This document shows, piece by piece, positions 8,514 through 17,262 of a stretch of DNA of 64,000 nucleotides. How positions within the stretch are numbered: the first letter of the stretch is position 1; each line of letters begins with the position of its first letter. A model generated the notes under the pieces. It was given only the letters and a program-made list of their open reading frames with translations. It did no database searches and was not told where the DNA came from. The stretch covers positions 124,001-188,000 of the forward strand of contig NZ_JACCJY010000001.1 of NCBI RefSeq assembly GCF_014596085.1, read 5' to 3'. This stretch comes from Azospirillum tabaci (lineage in GTDB: Bacteria > Pseudomonadota > Alphaproteobacteria > Azospirillales > Azospirillaceae). The translations under genes were made by a program, and so were the position numbers.

Positions 8514-8927
8514 ATGATGCGCAAACCGGCACACACCCACACCGTTCCCCCCTCCACCCCCGACCTCGAGCGGATGGCCGAGGACGCGCTGGAGACGATT
8601 CCACGGGAACTTCTGGCCCCCATCGTCAATCTGTCGATCCATGTCGAGGATTTTCCCGACGAGGAGACCGAACGCGAGATGGAGCTGGAAAGCCCCTTCG
8701 ACCTGCTCGGCCTGTACCGGGGCGTCGATATGACGCGGCAGAGCGTCGCCGACCTGCGCAGCGGGCCGGACATGATCTTCCTCTACCGCCGCCCGATCCT
8801 GGACTACTGGTGCGAGACGGGCGAGGACCTGTTCGCCATCGTCCGCCATGTCCTGATCCACGAGATCGGCCACCATTTCGGCCTGTCGGACGAGGACATG
8901 GAGCGCATCGAAGCCATGGAGGGGTGA
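8514..8927 (+). CDS. Zincin-like metallopeptidase family protein (COG3824 type)
   Basis: This is a 137-residue protein of the small predicted Zn-protease family found near housekeeping genes in alphaproteobacteria. The zinc-binding helix HEIGHHFG lies near the C terminus and matches HExxH. The acidic middle (DFPDEETEREMELESPFDLLGLYRG) is typical, and no signal peptide is present. Two adjacent ATG codons (8514, 8517) are possible starts; an upstream TTG is less likely. It is divergent from phhB and its stop is one base from the convergent UDG-like gene. Peptidase activity has not been shown for this family to my knowledge. Confidence 0.85.
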   Translation: MMRKPAHTHTVPPSTPDLERMAEDALETIPRELLAPIVNLSIHVEDFPDEETEREMELESPFDLLGLYRGVDMTRQSVADLRSGPDMIFLYRRPILDYWCETGEDLFAIVRHVLIHEIGHHFGLSDEDMERIEAMEG

Positions 8928-8928
8928 G

Positions 8929-9528
8929 TCACCCGTCCAGAGCGCCCAGGACATCCGCCACGCGGCGGCGCAGCGCGGGCACCAGCTCCGCGTCGAACCA
9001 GGGATTCTTCTTCAGCCAGGCGGTGTTGCGCCAGCTCGGGTGGGGCAGGGGCAGGAACTCCGGCAGATAGTCGCGCCACGCCGCCACCGTGTCGGTCATC
9101 GTCCGCCGGCGGCGGTTTCCCAGATAGTGGGCCTGCGCGTAGCTGCCGATCAGCAGGGTAAGCCGCACCCCGGTCAGGGCGGCGCGCAGCGGCGGGTGCC
9201 AGAGCGGGGCGCATTCCGGACGCGGCGGGTAGTCGCCGCCCTTCGGCGCCGTGCCGGGGTAGCAGAGCCCCATGGGGACGATGGCGATGCGGCTCTCGTC
9301 GTAGAAGGCGTCACGGTCCATGGCCAGCCACTGGCGCAACCGGTCGCCGGACGGGTCGTTCCAGGGGATGCCGCTGGCGTGCACCCGCGCGCCCGGCGCC
9401 TGCCCGACGATCAGCAGGCGGGCGGACGGGCTGCCGCGCAGCACCGGGCGACAGCCGTGCGGCAACACCCCCGCGCACAGCCGGCAGGCGCGGGCCTGTT
9501 CGAACAGGGCCTTCAGGTCACCCGTCAA
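8929..9528 (-). CDS. Uracil-DNA glycosylase family protein
   Basis: This 199-residue protein carries the UDG-superfamily fold: a CRLC cysteine pair near the N terminus, motif 1 as LLIVGQAPGARVH, a GIPWNDPSGDRLRQWL segment and motif 2 as PLPHPSWRN. The motifs fit the atypical UDG-like families rather than canonical family 1 Ung. The start is taken as a TTG at 9528 that overlaps the sirtuin stop (TTGA); no ATG lies nearby in frame. It is probably translated in tandem with the sirtuin gene. Substrate, and even glycosylase activity, are uncertain. Confidence 0.8.
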   Translation of the reverse strand: MTGDLKALFEQARACRLCAGVLPHGCRPVLRGSPSARLLIVGQAPGARVHASGIPWNDPSGDRLRQWLAMDRDAFYDESRIAIVPMGLCYPGTAPKGGDYPPRPECAPLWHPPLRAALTGVRLTLLIGSYAQAHYLGNRRRRTMTDTVAAWRDYLPEFLPLPHPSWRNTAWLKKNPWFDAELVPALRRRVADVLGALDG

Positions 9529-10286
9529 AGGCTCAGCAACTCGGTTACGAAGGCCGGGACCAGCTCGGTCGCCGGGCCGTTGACGGAATCCGCGAACAGG
9601 CTGGCGCCCGCCGACGGCTCCAGGTTCAGCTCCACCGTCAGGGCGCCGGCGTTGCGCGCCTCCGCCACGAAGCCGGCGGCGGGATAGACGTTGCCGGAGG
9701 TGCCGATGGAGACGAACAGATCGCAGGCGCCCAGCGCGCGGTAGATCCGCTCCATCTGGTAGGGCATCTCCCCGAACCACACGACGTCGGGGCGCATGCC
9801 GCCCCTGCGGGTGCAGGACGGGCAGACGTCCTCCACCGACAGGTCGCCGGTCCAGTGCTCCACCTTGCTGCGGCAGTGGCGGCAGAAGACCGCGTTCAGC
9901 TCCCCGTGCATGTGGATCAGCGTGTGCGACCCGGCGCGCTCGTGCAGGTCGTCGATGTTCTGGGTGACCAGCAGCAGCTCGCCTTTCCAGCGCTGCTCCA
10001 GCTCGGCCAGAGCGATATGAGCGGCGTTCGGCTGCACGGCGGGGTCGCGCAGGCCGCGCCGCCGGTCGTTGTAGAAGCGGTGGACCAGCACCGGGTCGCG
10101 GGCGAAGCCCTCCGGCGTGGCGACGTCCTCCAGATCGACCTTGGCCCAGATGCCGTCGGCGCAGCGGAAGGTGTCCAGGCCGGATTCCTTGGAAATGCCG
10201 GCCCCGGTCAGAATGACGATGGAGTCGGTCGGTTTCAGATGGTTGGCGATGGTCATGTTGGCGGCGGTCATATTGGCGATGGTCAT
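9525..10286 (-). CDS. cobB: NAD-dependent protein deacylase (sirtuin, CobB-like)
   Basis: This 253-residue sirtuin removes acyl groups from lysines using NAD+. Visible motifs are ILTGAGISKESGL (NAD loop), TQNIDDLHERAG, the catalytic histidine in HMHGEL (His127) and a zinc site of Cys135, Cys138, Cys155 and Cys158. FYNDRRR places Tyr72 and Arg75 as in class III sirtuins, suggesting a preference for succinyl or malonyl lysine. The N terminus repeats a five-codon unit (MTIAN-MTAAN-MTIAN), giving three in-frame ATGs at 10286, 10271 and 10256; the first is listed. Confidence 0.93.
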   Translation of the reverse strand: MTIANMTAANMTIANHLKPTDSIVILTGAGISKESGLDTFRCADGIWAKVDLEDVATPEGFARDPVLVHRFYNDRRRGLRDPAVQPNAAHIALAELEQRWKGELLLVTQNIDDLHERAGSHTLIHMHGELNAVFCRHCRSKVEHWTGDLSVEDVCPSCTRRGGMRPDVVWFGEMPYQMERIYRALGACDLFVSIGTSGNVYPAAGFVAEARNAGALTVELNLEPSAGASLFADSVNGPATELVPAFVTELLSL

Positions 10287-10368
10287 GGCGCCCTGGCGGG
10301 TTCGGGGAACGGCTGCTAGATCTCGGACCGGGAAAGCAGAGACGGAAACCAGAGAGGAGGAGGCCGGG

Positions 10369-10842
10369 ATGGTCAAGGTCCTGTTCGTGTGCACGGGCAA
10401 CATCTGCCGGTCGCCCACCGCGGAAGGTGTGTTTCGCGACCGGGTTCGGCAAGCCGGTTTGGAGAGCCGCATCGGCACCGATTCGGCGGGCACCCACAGC
10501 TATCACGTGGGGGAGGCGCCCGACCCGCGCAGCCAGCGCGCCGCCAAGGCCCGCGGGGTGGACCTGTCGGACCTGCGCGCCCGCAAGGTGACCGCGGCGG
10601 ACTTCGCCGACTTCGACTGCATCCTGGCGATGGATGGCGGGCATCTGGCGCAGTTGCGGCGCATGGCCCCGCCGGACAGCCGGGCGACGGTCGCCCTGTT
10701 CCTCGACTACGCCCCCGACGCGCCGAAGCGCGAGGTGCCCGACCCCTATTACGGCGAGGGGCTGCATTTCACCGAAGTCCTCGACCTCTGCGAGGCCGGT
10801 TCCAAGGGGCTGCTGGAGGCGATCCGGCGGGACCGGCTGTGA
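10369..10842 (+). CDS. Low-molecular-weight protein-tyrosine phosphatase
   Basis: This 157-residue cytosolic phosphatase has the P-loop CTGNICRS (Cys8 nucleophile, Arg14) at its N terminus and the general-acid aspartate in VPDPYYGEG. Length and layout are standard. Possible substrates include tyrosine kinases of polysaccharide export or arsenate-like chemistry; nothing adjacent decides between them. A strong AGGAGGAG ribosome site precedes the ATG at 10369. It is divergent from the sirtuin and followed closely by the kinase-like gene at 10851. Confidence 0.94.
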   Translation: MVKVLFVCTGNICRSPTAEGVFRDRVRQAGLESRIGTDSAGTHSYHVGEAPDPRSQRAAKARGVDLSDLRARKVTAADFADFDCILAMDGGHLAQLRRMAPPDSRATVALFLDYAPDAPKREVPDPYYGEGLHFTEVLDLCEAGSKGLLEAIRRDRL

Positions 10843-10850
10843 CGCGTGCC

Positions 10851-11714
10851 ATGACCGGCGCGCCGGACCTGCGGGCCGAGCTGGAACAGGCGCTGGGCAG
10901 TCCGGTCCGGTCGCTCGACCGGCTGGCCGACGGGCACAACACGGCGCTGTGGGCCGTCACCCTGGCGGACGGCCGGCGGCTGGTGGCGAAGGTCGCCTCC
11001 GGAAGCGGGACGGGGCTGGAGCCGGAAGGCTTCATGCTGCGCCATCTGGCCGAACGCTCCGCCCTGCCGGTGCCGGCGGTGCATCACGCGGACGACCGGC
11101 TGCTGGTGATGGACCGCATCGACACCAGCGGCGGCATCACCCCGGCGGTGGAGGAGCACGCGGCGGAGCTGGTCGCCGCCCTGCACGGCATCACGGCGGA
11201 CCGCTATGGCTTCCCGCGCGACACGCTGATCGGGCCGCTGCCCCAACCGAACGGTGAGACGGAGGACTGGAACGCCTTCTTCCGCGACCGCCGCCTTCTG
11301 CACATGGGCCGCAGGGCGCTGGAGGAGGGGCGCATCGACGCCGGGCTGATGGCCGGTCTGGAGCGGCTGGCCGCCCGCCTGCCGGAGCTGATCGGGGAGC
11401 CGGGGCCGCCCTCGCTGATCCACGGCGACCTGTGGGGCGGCAACGTGCTGGCCCGCGGCGGGCGGGTGGCGGCCTTCATCGATCCGGCGCTGCACCACGC
11501 CGACGCGGAGATCGAGCTGGCCTTCACCACCCTGTTCGGCACCTTCGGGGACGCCTTCTTCCGCCGCTATGGGGAGATCCGTCCCCTCCGTCCAGGCTTC
11601 TTTGAGCTGCGGCGGGACCTTTACAACCTCTACCCGCTGCTGGTGCATGCGCGGCTGTTCGGCGGCTCCTACGTCGGGTCGGTGGAGCGGACGGTGCGGC
11701 GTCTTGTGGGGTGA
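10851..11714 (+). CDS. Fructosamine-3-kinase-like (aminoglycoside phosphotransferase fold) protein
   Basis: This 287-residue kinase-fold protein has the fructosamine-kinase block GHNTALWAVTL near the N terminus, the catalytic loop LIHGDLWGGN and the metal-binding FIDPALHHADAEIEL. The family phosphorylates ketoamines or ribulosamines on glycated proteins, starting their repair. An alternative GTG at 10839 overlaps the phosphatase stop (GTGA) and would add four residues. Its place behind the phosphatase, which could act on phospho-sugar adducts, resembles protein-deglycation pairs; this is inference. Confidence 0.88.
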   Translation: MTGAPDLRAELEQALGSPVRSLDRLADGHNTALWAVTLADGRRLVAKVASGSGTGLEPEGFMLRHLAERSALPVPAVHHADDRLLVMDRIDTSGGITPAVEEHAAELVAALHGITADRYGFPRDTLIGPLPQPNGETEDWNAFFRDRRLLHMGRRALEEGRIDAGLMAGLERLAARLPELIGEPGPPSLIHGDLWGGNVLARGGRVAAFIDPALHHADAEIELAFTTLFGTFGDAFFRRYGEIRPLRPGFFELRRDLYNLYPLLVHARLFGGSYVGSVERTVRRLVG

Positions 11715-11732
11715 GGGGCAATGCTGGAAAGG

Positions 11733-11930
11733 TCAGCGCCACAGGGATTTCTGCGCCTCGGTGACGGCGTCGTAGCGGGTGATGCCGATGTCCCGCAATT
11801 CGCGGTCGGACAGGGACAGCAGGGCGTCGCGCTGGCGGCTCTGTTCGCGGAAATGGACGATCCAGGCCAGCAGCGCGCGAAGGCGGCGGGCCGGTGGCGG
11901 CGCGGTGCGGGGAAGGACGTGCAGCGTCAT
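11733..11930 (-). CDS. DUF1127 small basic protein
   Basis: This is a 65-residue arginine-rich protein ending with the DUF1127 signature LSDRELRDIGITRYD. A short hydrophobic or amphipathic helix (LRALLAWIVHF) precedes it. In other alphaproteobacteria small DUF1127 proteins affect phosphate and carbon metabolism and RNA turnover, often in stress responses. It sits alone, convergent with the kinase-like gene. About 100 bases separate it from the LysR gene's 3' end. Confidence 0.88.
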   Translation of the reverse strand: MTLHVLPRTAPPPARRLRALLAWIVHFREQSRQRDALLSLSDRELRDIGITRYDAVTEAQKSLWR

Positions 11931-12035
11931 GGTGGCCTCCGGCGGGTGCGATGAAGCACCAGCATCCGGCCGTCCCCGCCGGTCCGCAAACGGGACCTTT
12001 TCATCGTCGGGTGAGCGGCTTTCACCCGAAGCGGG

Positions 12036-12932
12036 TCACCGCCCCTGGGCGAACTCCGCCCGCATCCAGGCGCGGAAGGCGGCGACCTCCGGGCGGCGCA
12101 GGCTGTCTTGGGCGGTGACCAGCCAATAGGCGCTTTTCGCGCGCAGGCGCGGCCCCATCACCTCGACCAGCTGGCCGGACGCCAGCTCCGGATCGACGGT
12201 CGGACGCCGTCCGATGATGACGCCCAGCCCGCGCACCGCGGCGTCCACCGCCATGTGGATCGCGTCCAGCCGCAACCCGCGCTTCAGCCCGTCGTCCAGC
12301 GCCGACGGCGGCAGGCCCGCGGCCTCCGCCCAGGCGGTCCAGTCCTCCGACACGTCGGCGACGTGGAGCAGCGGGACGGTGGCGAGGTCGGCGGGGCAGG
12401 CGATGCGCGCCGCCAGGGCGGGAGCGGCCACCGGGACGAGGTCCTCCTCCATCAGCTTCAGCGCGGCCAGACCGGGCCAGTCGCCGCGGCCCAGCCGGAT
12501 GCCGGTGTCGATGCCGTCGCGGGGGAACTCGACCACCCGGTGGGCGGTGTCCAGCGCCACCGTGATCGCCGGGTGACGCTCCTGGAAGGCGGGCAGGCGG
12601 GGAATCAGCCAGCGCAGGGCGAAGGTCGGGGCGGCGCTGACCGACAGCCGCCCGCTGGGCGCGCGGCCCGGCACGCTCTCCGTCGCCAGCGCCAGCGATT
12701 GCAGCGCGTCGCGCACGCGGGGCAGATAGGCGTGGCCGGCGGGGGTCAGCGACAGGCTGCGGTTGCCGCGCAGGAACAGTTCCACCCCCAGCCATTCCTC
12801 CAGCGTCTGGATGCCGTGGCTGACCGCGCTGGGGGTCAGGTGCAGCTCTTCGGCCGCCGCCTTGAAGCTCTGGTGGCGGCCGGCGGCCTCGAACAGGCGC
12901 AGGGTGTTGAGGGGCGGCAGTCGGTAGGCCAT
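12036..12932 (-). CDS. LysR-family transcriptional regulator (GcvA-like)
   Basis: This 298-residue DNA-binding regulator has an N-terminal winged helix-turn-helix (FEAAGRHQSFKAAAEELHLTPSAVSHGIQTL, shown here only by its ends: FEAAGRHQSF and TPSAVSHGIQ) and a C-terminal substrate-binding fold from about residue 92. The start MAYRLPPLNTLRLF is typical of the GcvA/AmpR-like subgroup. The target is not evident: the gene lies between DUF1127 and thioredoxin without a divergent partner. A composite repeat fills the space upstream. Confidence 0.9.
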   Translation of the reverse strand: MAYRLPPLNTLRLFEAAGRHQSFKAAAEELHLTPSAVSHGIQTLEEWLGVELFLRGNRSLSLTPAGHAYLPRVRDALQSLALATESVPGRAPSGRLSVSAAPTFALRWLIPRLPAFQERHPAITVALDTAHRVVEFPRDGIDTGIRLGRGDWPGLAALKLMEEDLVPVAAPALAARIACPADLATVPLLHVADVSEDWTAWAEAAGLPPSALDDGLKRGLRLDAIHMAVDAAVRGLGVIIGRRPTVDPELASGQLVEVMGPRLRAKSAYWLVTAQDSLRRPEVAAFRAWMRAEFAQGR

Positions 12933-13001
12933 GGTCCGCGCAGTCTGCGGTGCTGGTGGGTTGGCCGCAAGGGGGATATCCCGCGACCACCGGAGCAAAG
13001 A

Positions 13002-13148
13002 GCCCTCGCCCCCCTGGGGAGGGTGAGGGGGCCGGTGCGCTTGCAGCGCACCGCCAAGGGGCATGCTGCCCCTTGGCAATCCCCTGGCGTGAGCTTGATG
13101 CCCACGCTGCCCCCTCACCCTGACCCTTCCTCCGGAGGGGAGAGGGGA
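13002..13148. repeat. Composite palindromic intergenic repeat, copy 2
   Basis: Nested inverted repeats lie between the LysR gene and the trxA terminator: GGTGCGC/GCGCACC, GCCAAGGGGCA/TGCCCCTTGGC with a 3-base loop, and an outer GTGAGGGGGC/GCCCCCTCAC. The ends carry the CCCTC-rich blocks seen in the other copies. It would fold strongly in RNA. No gene is seen in 12933-13220. Confidence 0.75.
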
Positions 13149-13170
13149 TTGGTCTTGCAGTGCCCAAACA

Positions 13171-13199
13171 AAAAGCCCCGCCGGAGCGGCGGGGCTTTT
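13171..13199 (-). terminator. Intrinsic terminator of trxA
   Basis: A perfect 12-bp stem (AAAAGCCCCGCC at 13171-13182, GGCGGGGCTTTT at 13188-13199) with a 5-base loop lies 21 bases past the trxA stop. On the minus strand the arm ends in TTTT, giving a standard intrinsic terminator; it can work in both directions. Confidence 0.85.
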
Positions 13200-13220
13200 C
13201 GATCGTCCGGGGAGCGGGGC

Positions 13221-13544
13221 TCAGAGAGCCTCGTCGACCCACGTGAACAGGGCGGTCTTCGGCAGGGCGCCGATCTTGGTGGCGGCGACGTTGCCGTTCT
13301 TGAACAGCATCAGCGTCGGGATGCCGCGGACGCCGTACTTGGTCGGGGTGCCGGGGTTGTCGTCGATGTTCAGCTTGGCGACGGTGACCTTGCCGCCATA
13401 CTCCTTGGCGAGGTCGTCGAGCGCGGGAGCAATCATCTTGCAGGGGCCGCACCACTCCGCCCAGAAATCGACCAGGACCGGACCGTCGGCCTTCAGCACG
13501 TCCTGCTCGAAGCTGTCGTCGGTGACCTTGATGGGATCGCTCAT
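13221..13544 (-). CDS. trxA: Thioredoxin
   Basis: This 107-residue protein is a classic cytosolic thioredoxin, a dithiol donor for ribonucleotide reductase, methionine sulfoxide reductases and other targets. The active site WCGPC, the preceding VDFWAE, the cis-proline region [12 protein letters not shown] and the normal length are all present. The ATG at 13544 is the family start ([12 protein letters not shown]). It stands next to addA on the same strand, a common alphaproteobacterial order, but has its own predicted promoter and terminator. Confidence 0.97.
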   Translation of the reverse strand: MSDPIKVTDDSFEQDVLKADGPVLVDFWAEWCGPCKMIAPALDDLAKEYGGKVTVAKLNIDDNPGTPTKYGVRGIPTLMLFKNGNVAATKIGALPKTALFTWVDEAL

Positions 13545-13630
13545 GTGACCTCTATGCCTGGGTTCAGGGGCACCGCCGCGCCGATTTTCCACCGGCGGCG
13601 GACCCATCCCTCATCGGTGGAATTTGGCAA

Positions 13631-13660
13631 AATGTATGACCGACCCCCCTCACCGGTCAA
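13631..13660 (-). promoter_or_regulatory. Putative trxA promoter
   Basis: On the minus strand TTGACC (13655-13660) and TACATT (13631-13636) are 18 bases apart, about 87 bases before the trxA start. The spacing is one base over the optimum, so this is only a fair match. Confidence 0.4.
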
Positions 13661-13755
13661 GCCGGGGCGCGAATGCGGTCTCGTCAACCCAATCCGCCGC
13701 CCCGTGCAACGCGGCCGGGGGTGAAAAGTTCCCAAGGCGGACTATCGCGCGCGCC

Positions 13756-16700
13756 TCACTCCGGCAACTCCATCAAAGCGGGGGTATCGGTCCACAGCAG
13801 GACGCAGCGCACCGCCTTGTCCGGGTAGATGGCGCGCAGCGCCGCGCGGTAGGCCTCCATCTGGCGGACATAGACGGGCGGCACGTCCTCCGCCCGGACG
13901 GGCGGCGGGCGGTTGGTCTTGTAGTCGACGATCCACACCGCGTCGTCCTCGATCACCAGCCGGTCGACCCGGCCCGATAGGGCGCGCCCGGTCACCAGAC
14001 CGACCACCTCCACCTCGGCGCGGGAGTTGGGACCGAACAGGCGGGCGAAGCGCGGGTCGGTCAGGACGCGCATCGTTTCGGATGCGATCTCATCCTGCCG
14101 CTCCGCCGTCAGCTCATGGCCGGGACGGGCGAGGTAGCGGCGGGCGGCGGCCTCCCGCGCGTCGGGCGGCAGGTCGGGCAGGGTCTGCATCAGCCGGTGG
14201 ATCAGCAGGCCGCGCTTGAAGCGCGCGCCGTCGTCCTCGCCGAGCGGAGAGCGCATCGCCGGCTCGTCCCCGTCCGGGCGGGAGGGGGTGAGGGGGCGCG
14301 ACGGTTCCGGCTCCTCCGGCGCGGCGGCGGTCAGCCAGGGCGGGGCGGCCTGCGCCGCCAGCACACGGCCCGCCTCGGCGCCGTCCGGCTTGGGCACGGC
14401 GGTCTGCGGGTCGGCCAGCCGCCAGCCCTCGCCGCTCCAACCGTCCGGGCAGAGGGTGGAGAAGTCGAAGGGGTGCGGCACGCCGATCTCGCCCATCGCG
14501 GCCTCGACCAGCTTGTACCAGCAGGCCTCGGACGGCTCCTTCTTGCCCTGGTAGCCGCAGACGTACAGCCGGTCCTCCGCGCGGGTCAGCGCGACGTACA
14601 GCAGGCGCCTGTACTCCTGGTCGCGGCGGCGGTTGGCGCGGGCGCGCGCCTCGGCGCACAGCGCGTCCTCCTGCGAGCGGCGGGCGGCGAAGAGCGGCAC
14701 GGCGCAGCCCTCGTCCGGCCAGAGGATCGGCGGGCTCTGGGTCGGCGTGCCCAGCGTGTCGGGCAGGAAGACGATGGGCGCCTGCAGCCCCTTGGAGCCG
14801 TGCACCGTCATGATGCGTACGCGTCCGCCGCCCTGCTCCAGCTCGCGCTTGATCTCCGCCTCGCTGGCCGCCAGCCAGGCCAGGAAATTCTGCAGCGAGG
14901 GCGGTTCGGTCTTCTCGAAGGCCAGGCATACGGCCAGGAACTCGTCCAGCGGGTCCTGGGCGTCGGGGCCGAGCCGCTTGAGGATGGCGCGGCGGCCCGA
15001 CCCGTCCGGATCGGCGGGGCAGGGGGCGGCCAGCAGCCCGGCGAACAGCTCGTAGGGCGCCAGGAAGTCGGTGCGGGCGAGCTGGGCGCCCAGATAGCGG
15101 CGGGCCGGGCGGTAGGCCGGGTCGTCCTCCGCCTTCGCCACCAGCGCCCGCCACAGCGTGCCGCGCCGCCCGTGGGCGAGGTCGAACAGCTGGTCCTCGG
15201 TCAGGCCGATCAGCGGCCCCTTGAGGACGGTGGCCAGCGTCAGGTCGTCTTCCGGCAGCAGCAGGAACTCGCACAGCGCCATCAGGTCCATGACCGCGAG
15301 CTGCTCGGTCAGCACCATGCGGTCCACACCGGCCACCGGAACCGCGCGGTCCTTCAGGGCGCGCACCAGCTCCGTCACGAAGGCGGTGCGGCGGCGGACC
15401 AGCACCATCACGTCGCCGGGCTGGATCGGACGCCCCCGCGACTCGAGCGACTCGCCGCGCTGGGTCCAGTCGCGGATGGTGTCGGCGATGACCGCGGCCA
15501 GCCGGGCTGACGGTGAATCGGCGGCCTCGCGCTCCACCGGCGGCGCCCAGGCGGGCGGGTCGGCGGCCTCCGCCGGCTTCACCGGGGGCCACAGCTCGAC
15601 CAGCCCGGCATGGCCGCGGCGGAAGGCACGGTGGCGGATCACCGGGCTCGTTTCGGAAGCGACACCATCCTTGGCGCCGTCCAGCCGGAACACCGCGTCC
15701 ACGGTCTGCAGCACGGTGGCGGTGGAGCGGAAGGAGATGTCCAGTTCCACCGCGTGCCAGTCGCGTTCGGCGGCCTTGGCGCGGGTCTGGAAATGGCGGC
15801 GCATCCGCGCGAATTCGGCGGGGTCGGCACGCTGGAAGCTGAAGATCGACTGCTTCTCGTCGCCCACGGCGAAGACGGTGCGCGTGCCGTCGTTGCTGTC
15901 GCGGGCGCCATCGCGGGCGCTGAGGCCGGCGAAGAACTCCTCGGCGATGGAGCCGACGACCTGCCACTGCTCCGGGTTGGTGTCCTGCGCCTCGTCGATC
16001 AGGATGTGGTCCAGCCCGCCGTCCAGCTTGAACAGCACCCAGGGCACGGCGGGCACGCCGTCCTTGCCGCGCAGCAGGGCGTTGGCCGACAGGATCAGGT
16101 CGTCGTAGTCGAGCAGCGCCTTGGCCTTCTTCTTCGCCTCGTAGGCGTGCAGAAGCGCCTCGGCCAGGGTCAGCAGGGCGGTGGTGGAGGCGGCGACTCC
16201 GGCCGAGCGAACCCGTTTCATCAGCGAAACGAGCCGCTCCGCCTCACGCTCCAGCGCCGTCAGGGCGGCGGGGAAGGCGGTGGCCGGCTTCTTGGTGATC
16301 AGGGTCTTGCGCGCGCCGCCCTCCGCCGTCAGGAAATGGCGGGCGTAGATCTGGAAGGCGCGCACACGGTTTTCCGCGGCATCCAGCCAGCCCTGGATGC
16401 CGACCCCGCGCTCCTCGTCGGTCTTGCTGCCGGTGGACAGCGCGCGGCAGGCGTCGCGCAGGCCGGGCACGTCGAAGGCGTCGTCGGCGCAGGCCTCGCG
16501 CAGGATCGCGGCCTCGGTGATGCCGGGCGGCACGCCCAGCGCCTCGTGAACCGCGTCCACGGCACCTTGCAGCCCGTGGACGCTGTCGAACAGGCGCTGG
16601 ATTCGCCCGCGCTCGCTGGCCAGTTCGGCCAGGATGTCGGCGAACTCCTCGGCGTTCAGGTCCGCGGTCAGGCGGGCCATCGCCTTGCCGAGCGGGCTGT

Positions 16701-17238
16701 CGGGCGCGGCGCGCCCGGCGTGCAGCACCTCGTCCCGCGCCTCGGTCAGCAGGCCGGCGGCGGTGCGCTCGTCCATCACCTCGAAATGCGGGGCGAGTCC
16801 GGCCTCCAGCGGGAAGCGGCGCAGCAGCGACTGGCAGAAGGCATGGATCGTCTGGATCTTCATGCCGCCCGGGCAATCCACCACCTGGGCGAACAGCCGG
16901 CGGGCGATGGTCCGGGTCTCGGCGCTGGGCCGCTCGCCGCAGAGGTCGGCGAGCCGATCCTCCAGCCCCTCGTCGGGCAGGGTCGCCCAGATGCCCAACG
17001 TGCGGTTGATGCGGATGGACATCTCCGCCGCCGCCGCCTTGGTGAAGGTCAGGCAGAGGATGCGCGCCGGCGCGGTGCCGGACAGCATCAGCCGCAGCAC
17101 GCGGTCGGTCAGCACCTTCGTCTTGCCGGACCCGGCGGAGGCGCCCACCCACACCGACGACAGCGGATCGGAGGCGAGCCGCTGCGCGACGTTGGGGTCC
17201 AGCGGAAGCTCGCGGACGGGGAAGTCGAGGACGGTCAT
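13756..17238 (-). CDS. addA: Double-strand break repair helicase-nuclease AddA
   Basis: This 1160-residue protein is the helicase-nuclease subunit of AddAB, the alphaproteobacterial counterpart of RecBCD, which resects double-strand breaks for RecA loading. The N-terminal UvrD-type helicase has Walker A GASAGSGKT (32-40), the LTFTKAAAAEM motif and a DEAQDTNPEQW motif II near residue 410. Later helicase motifs include VMTVHGSKGLQ-like MTVHGSKG and YVALTRAEDRLYV. The RecB-family nuclease domain at the C terminus keeps IVDYKTNRP (Asp1105, Lys1107). addB lies just upstream, separated only by a composite repeat. Confidence 0.96.
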   Translation of the reverse strand: MTVLDFPVRELPLDPNVAQRLASDPLSSVWVGASAGSGKTKVLTDRVLRLMLSGTAPARILCLTFTKAAAAEMSIRINRTLGIWATLPDEGLEDRLADLCGERPSAETRTIARRLFAQVVDCPGGMKIQTIHAFCQSLLRRFPLEAGLAPHFEVMDERTAAGLLTEARDEVLHAGRAAPDSPLGKAMARLTADLNAEEFADILAELASERGRIQRLFDSVHGLQGAVDAVHEALGVPPGITEAAILREACADDAFDVPGLRDACRALSTGSKTDEERGVGIQGWLDAAENRVRAFQIYARHFLTAEGGARKTLITKKPATAFPAALTALEREAERLVSLMKRVRSAGVAASTTALLTLAEALLHAYEAKKKAKALLDYDDLILSANALLRGKDGVPAVPWVLFKLDGGLDHILIDEAQDTNPEQWQVVGSIAEEFFAGLSARDGARDSNDGTRTVFAVGDEKQSIFSFQRADPAEFARMRRHFQTRAKAAERDWHAVELDISFRSTATVLQTVDAVFRLDGAKDGVASETSPVIRHRAFRRGHAGLVELWPPVKPAEAADPPAWAPPVEREAADSPSARLAAVIADTIRDWTQRGESLESRGRPIQPGDVMVLVRRRTAFVTELVRALKDRAVPVAGVDRMVLTEQLAVMDLMALCEFLLLPEDDLTLATVLKGPLIGLTEDQLFDLAHGRRGTLWRALVAKAEDDPAYRPARRYLGAQLARTDFLAPYELFAGLLAAPCPADPDGSGRRAILKRLGPDAQDPLDEFLAVCLAFEKTEPPSLQNFLAWLAASEAEIKRELEQGGGRVRIMTVHGSKGLQAPIVFLPDTLGTPTQSPPILWPDEGCAVPLFAARRSQEDALCAEARARANRRRDQEYRRLLYVALTRAEDRLYVCGYQGKKEPSEACWYKLVEAAMGEIGVPHPFDFSTLCPDGWSGEGWRLADPQTAVPKPDGAEAGRVLAAQAAPPWLTAAAPEEPEPSRPLTPSRPDGDEPAMRSPLGEDDGARFKRGLLIHRLMQTLPDLPPDAREAAARRYLARPGHELTAERQDEIASETMRVLTDPRFARLFGPNSRAEVEVVGLVTGRALSGRVDRLVIEDDAVWIVDYKTNRPPPVRAEDVPPVYVRQMEAYRAALRAIYPDKAVRCVLLWTDTPALMELPE

Positions 17239-17262
17239 GGGCGGGTCGTCATGTGTGAGGCG

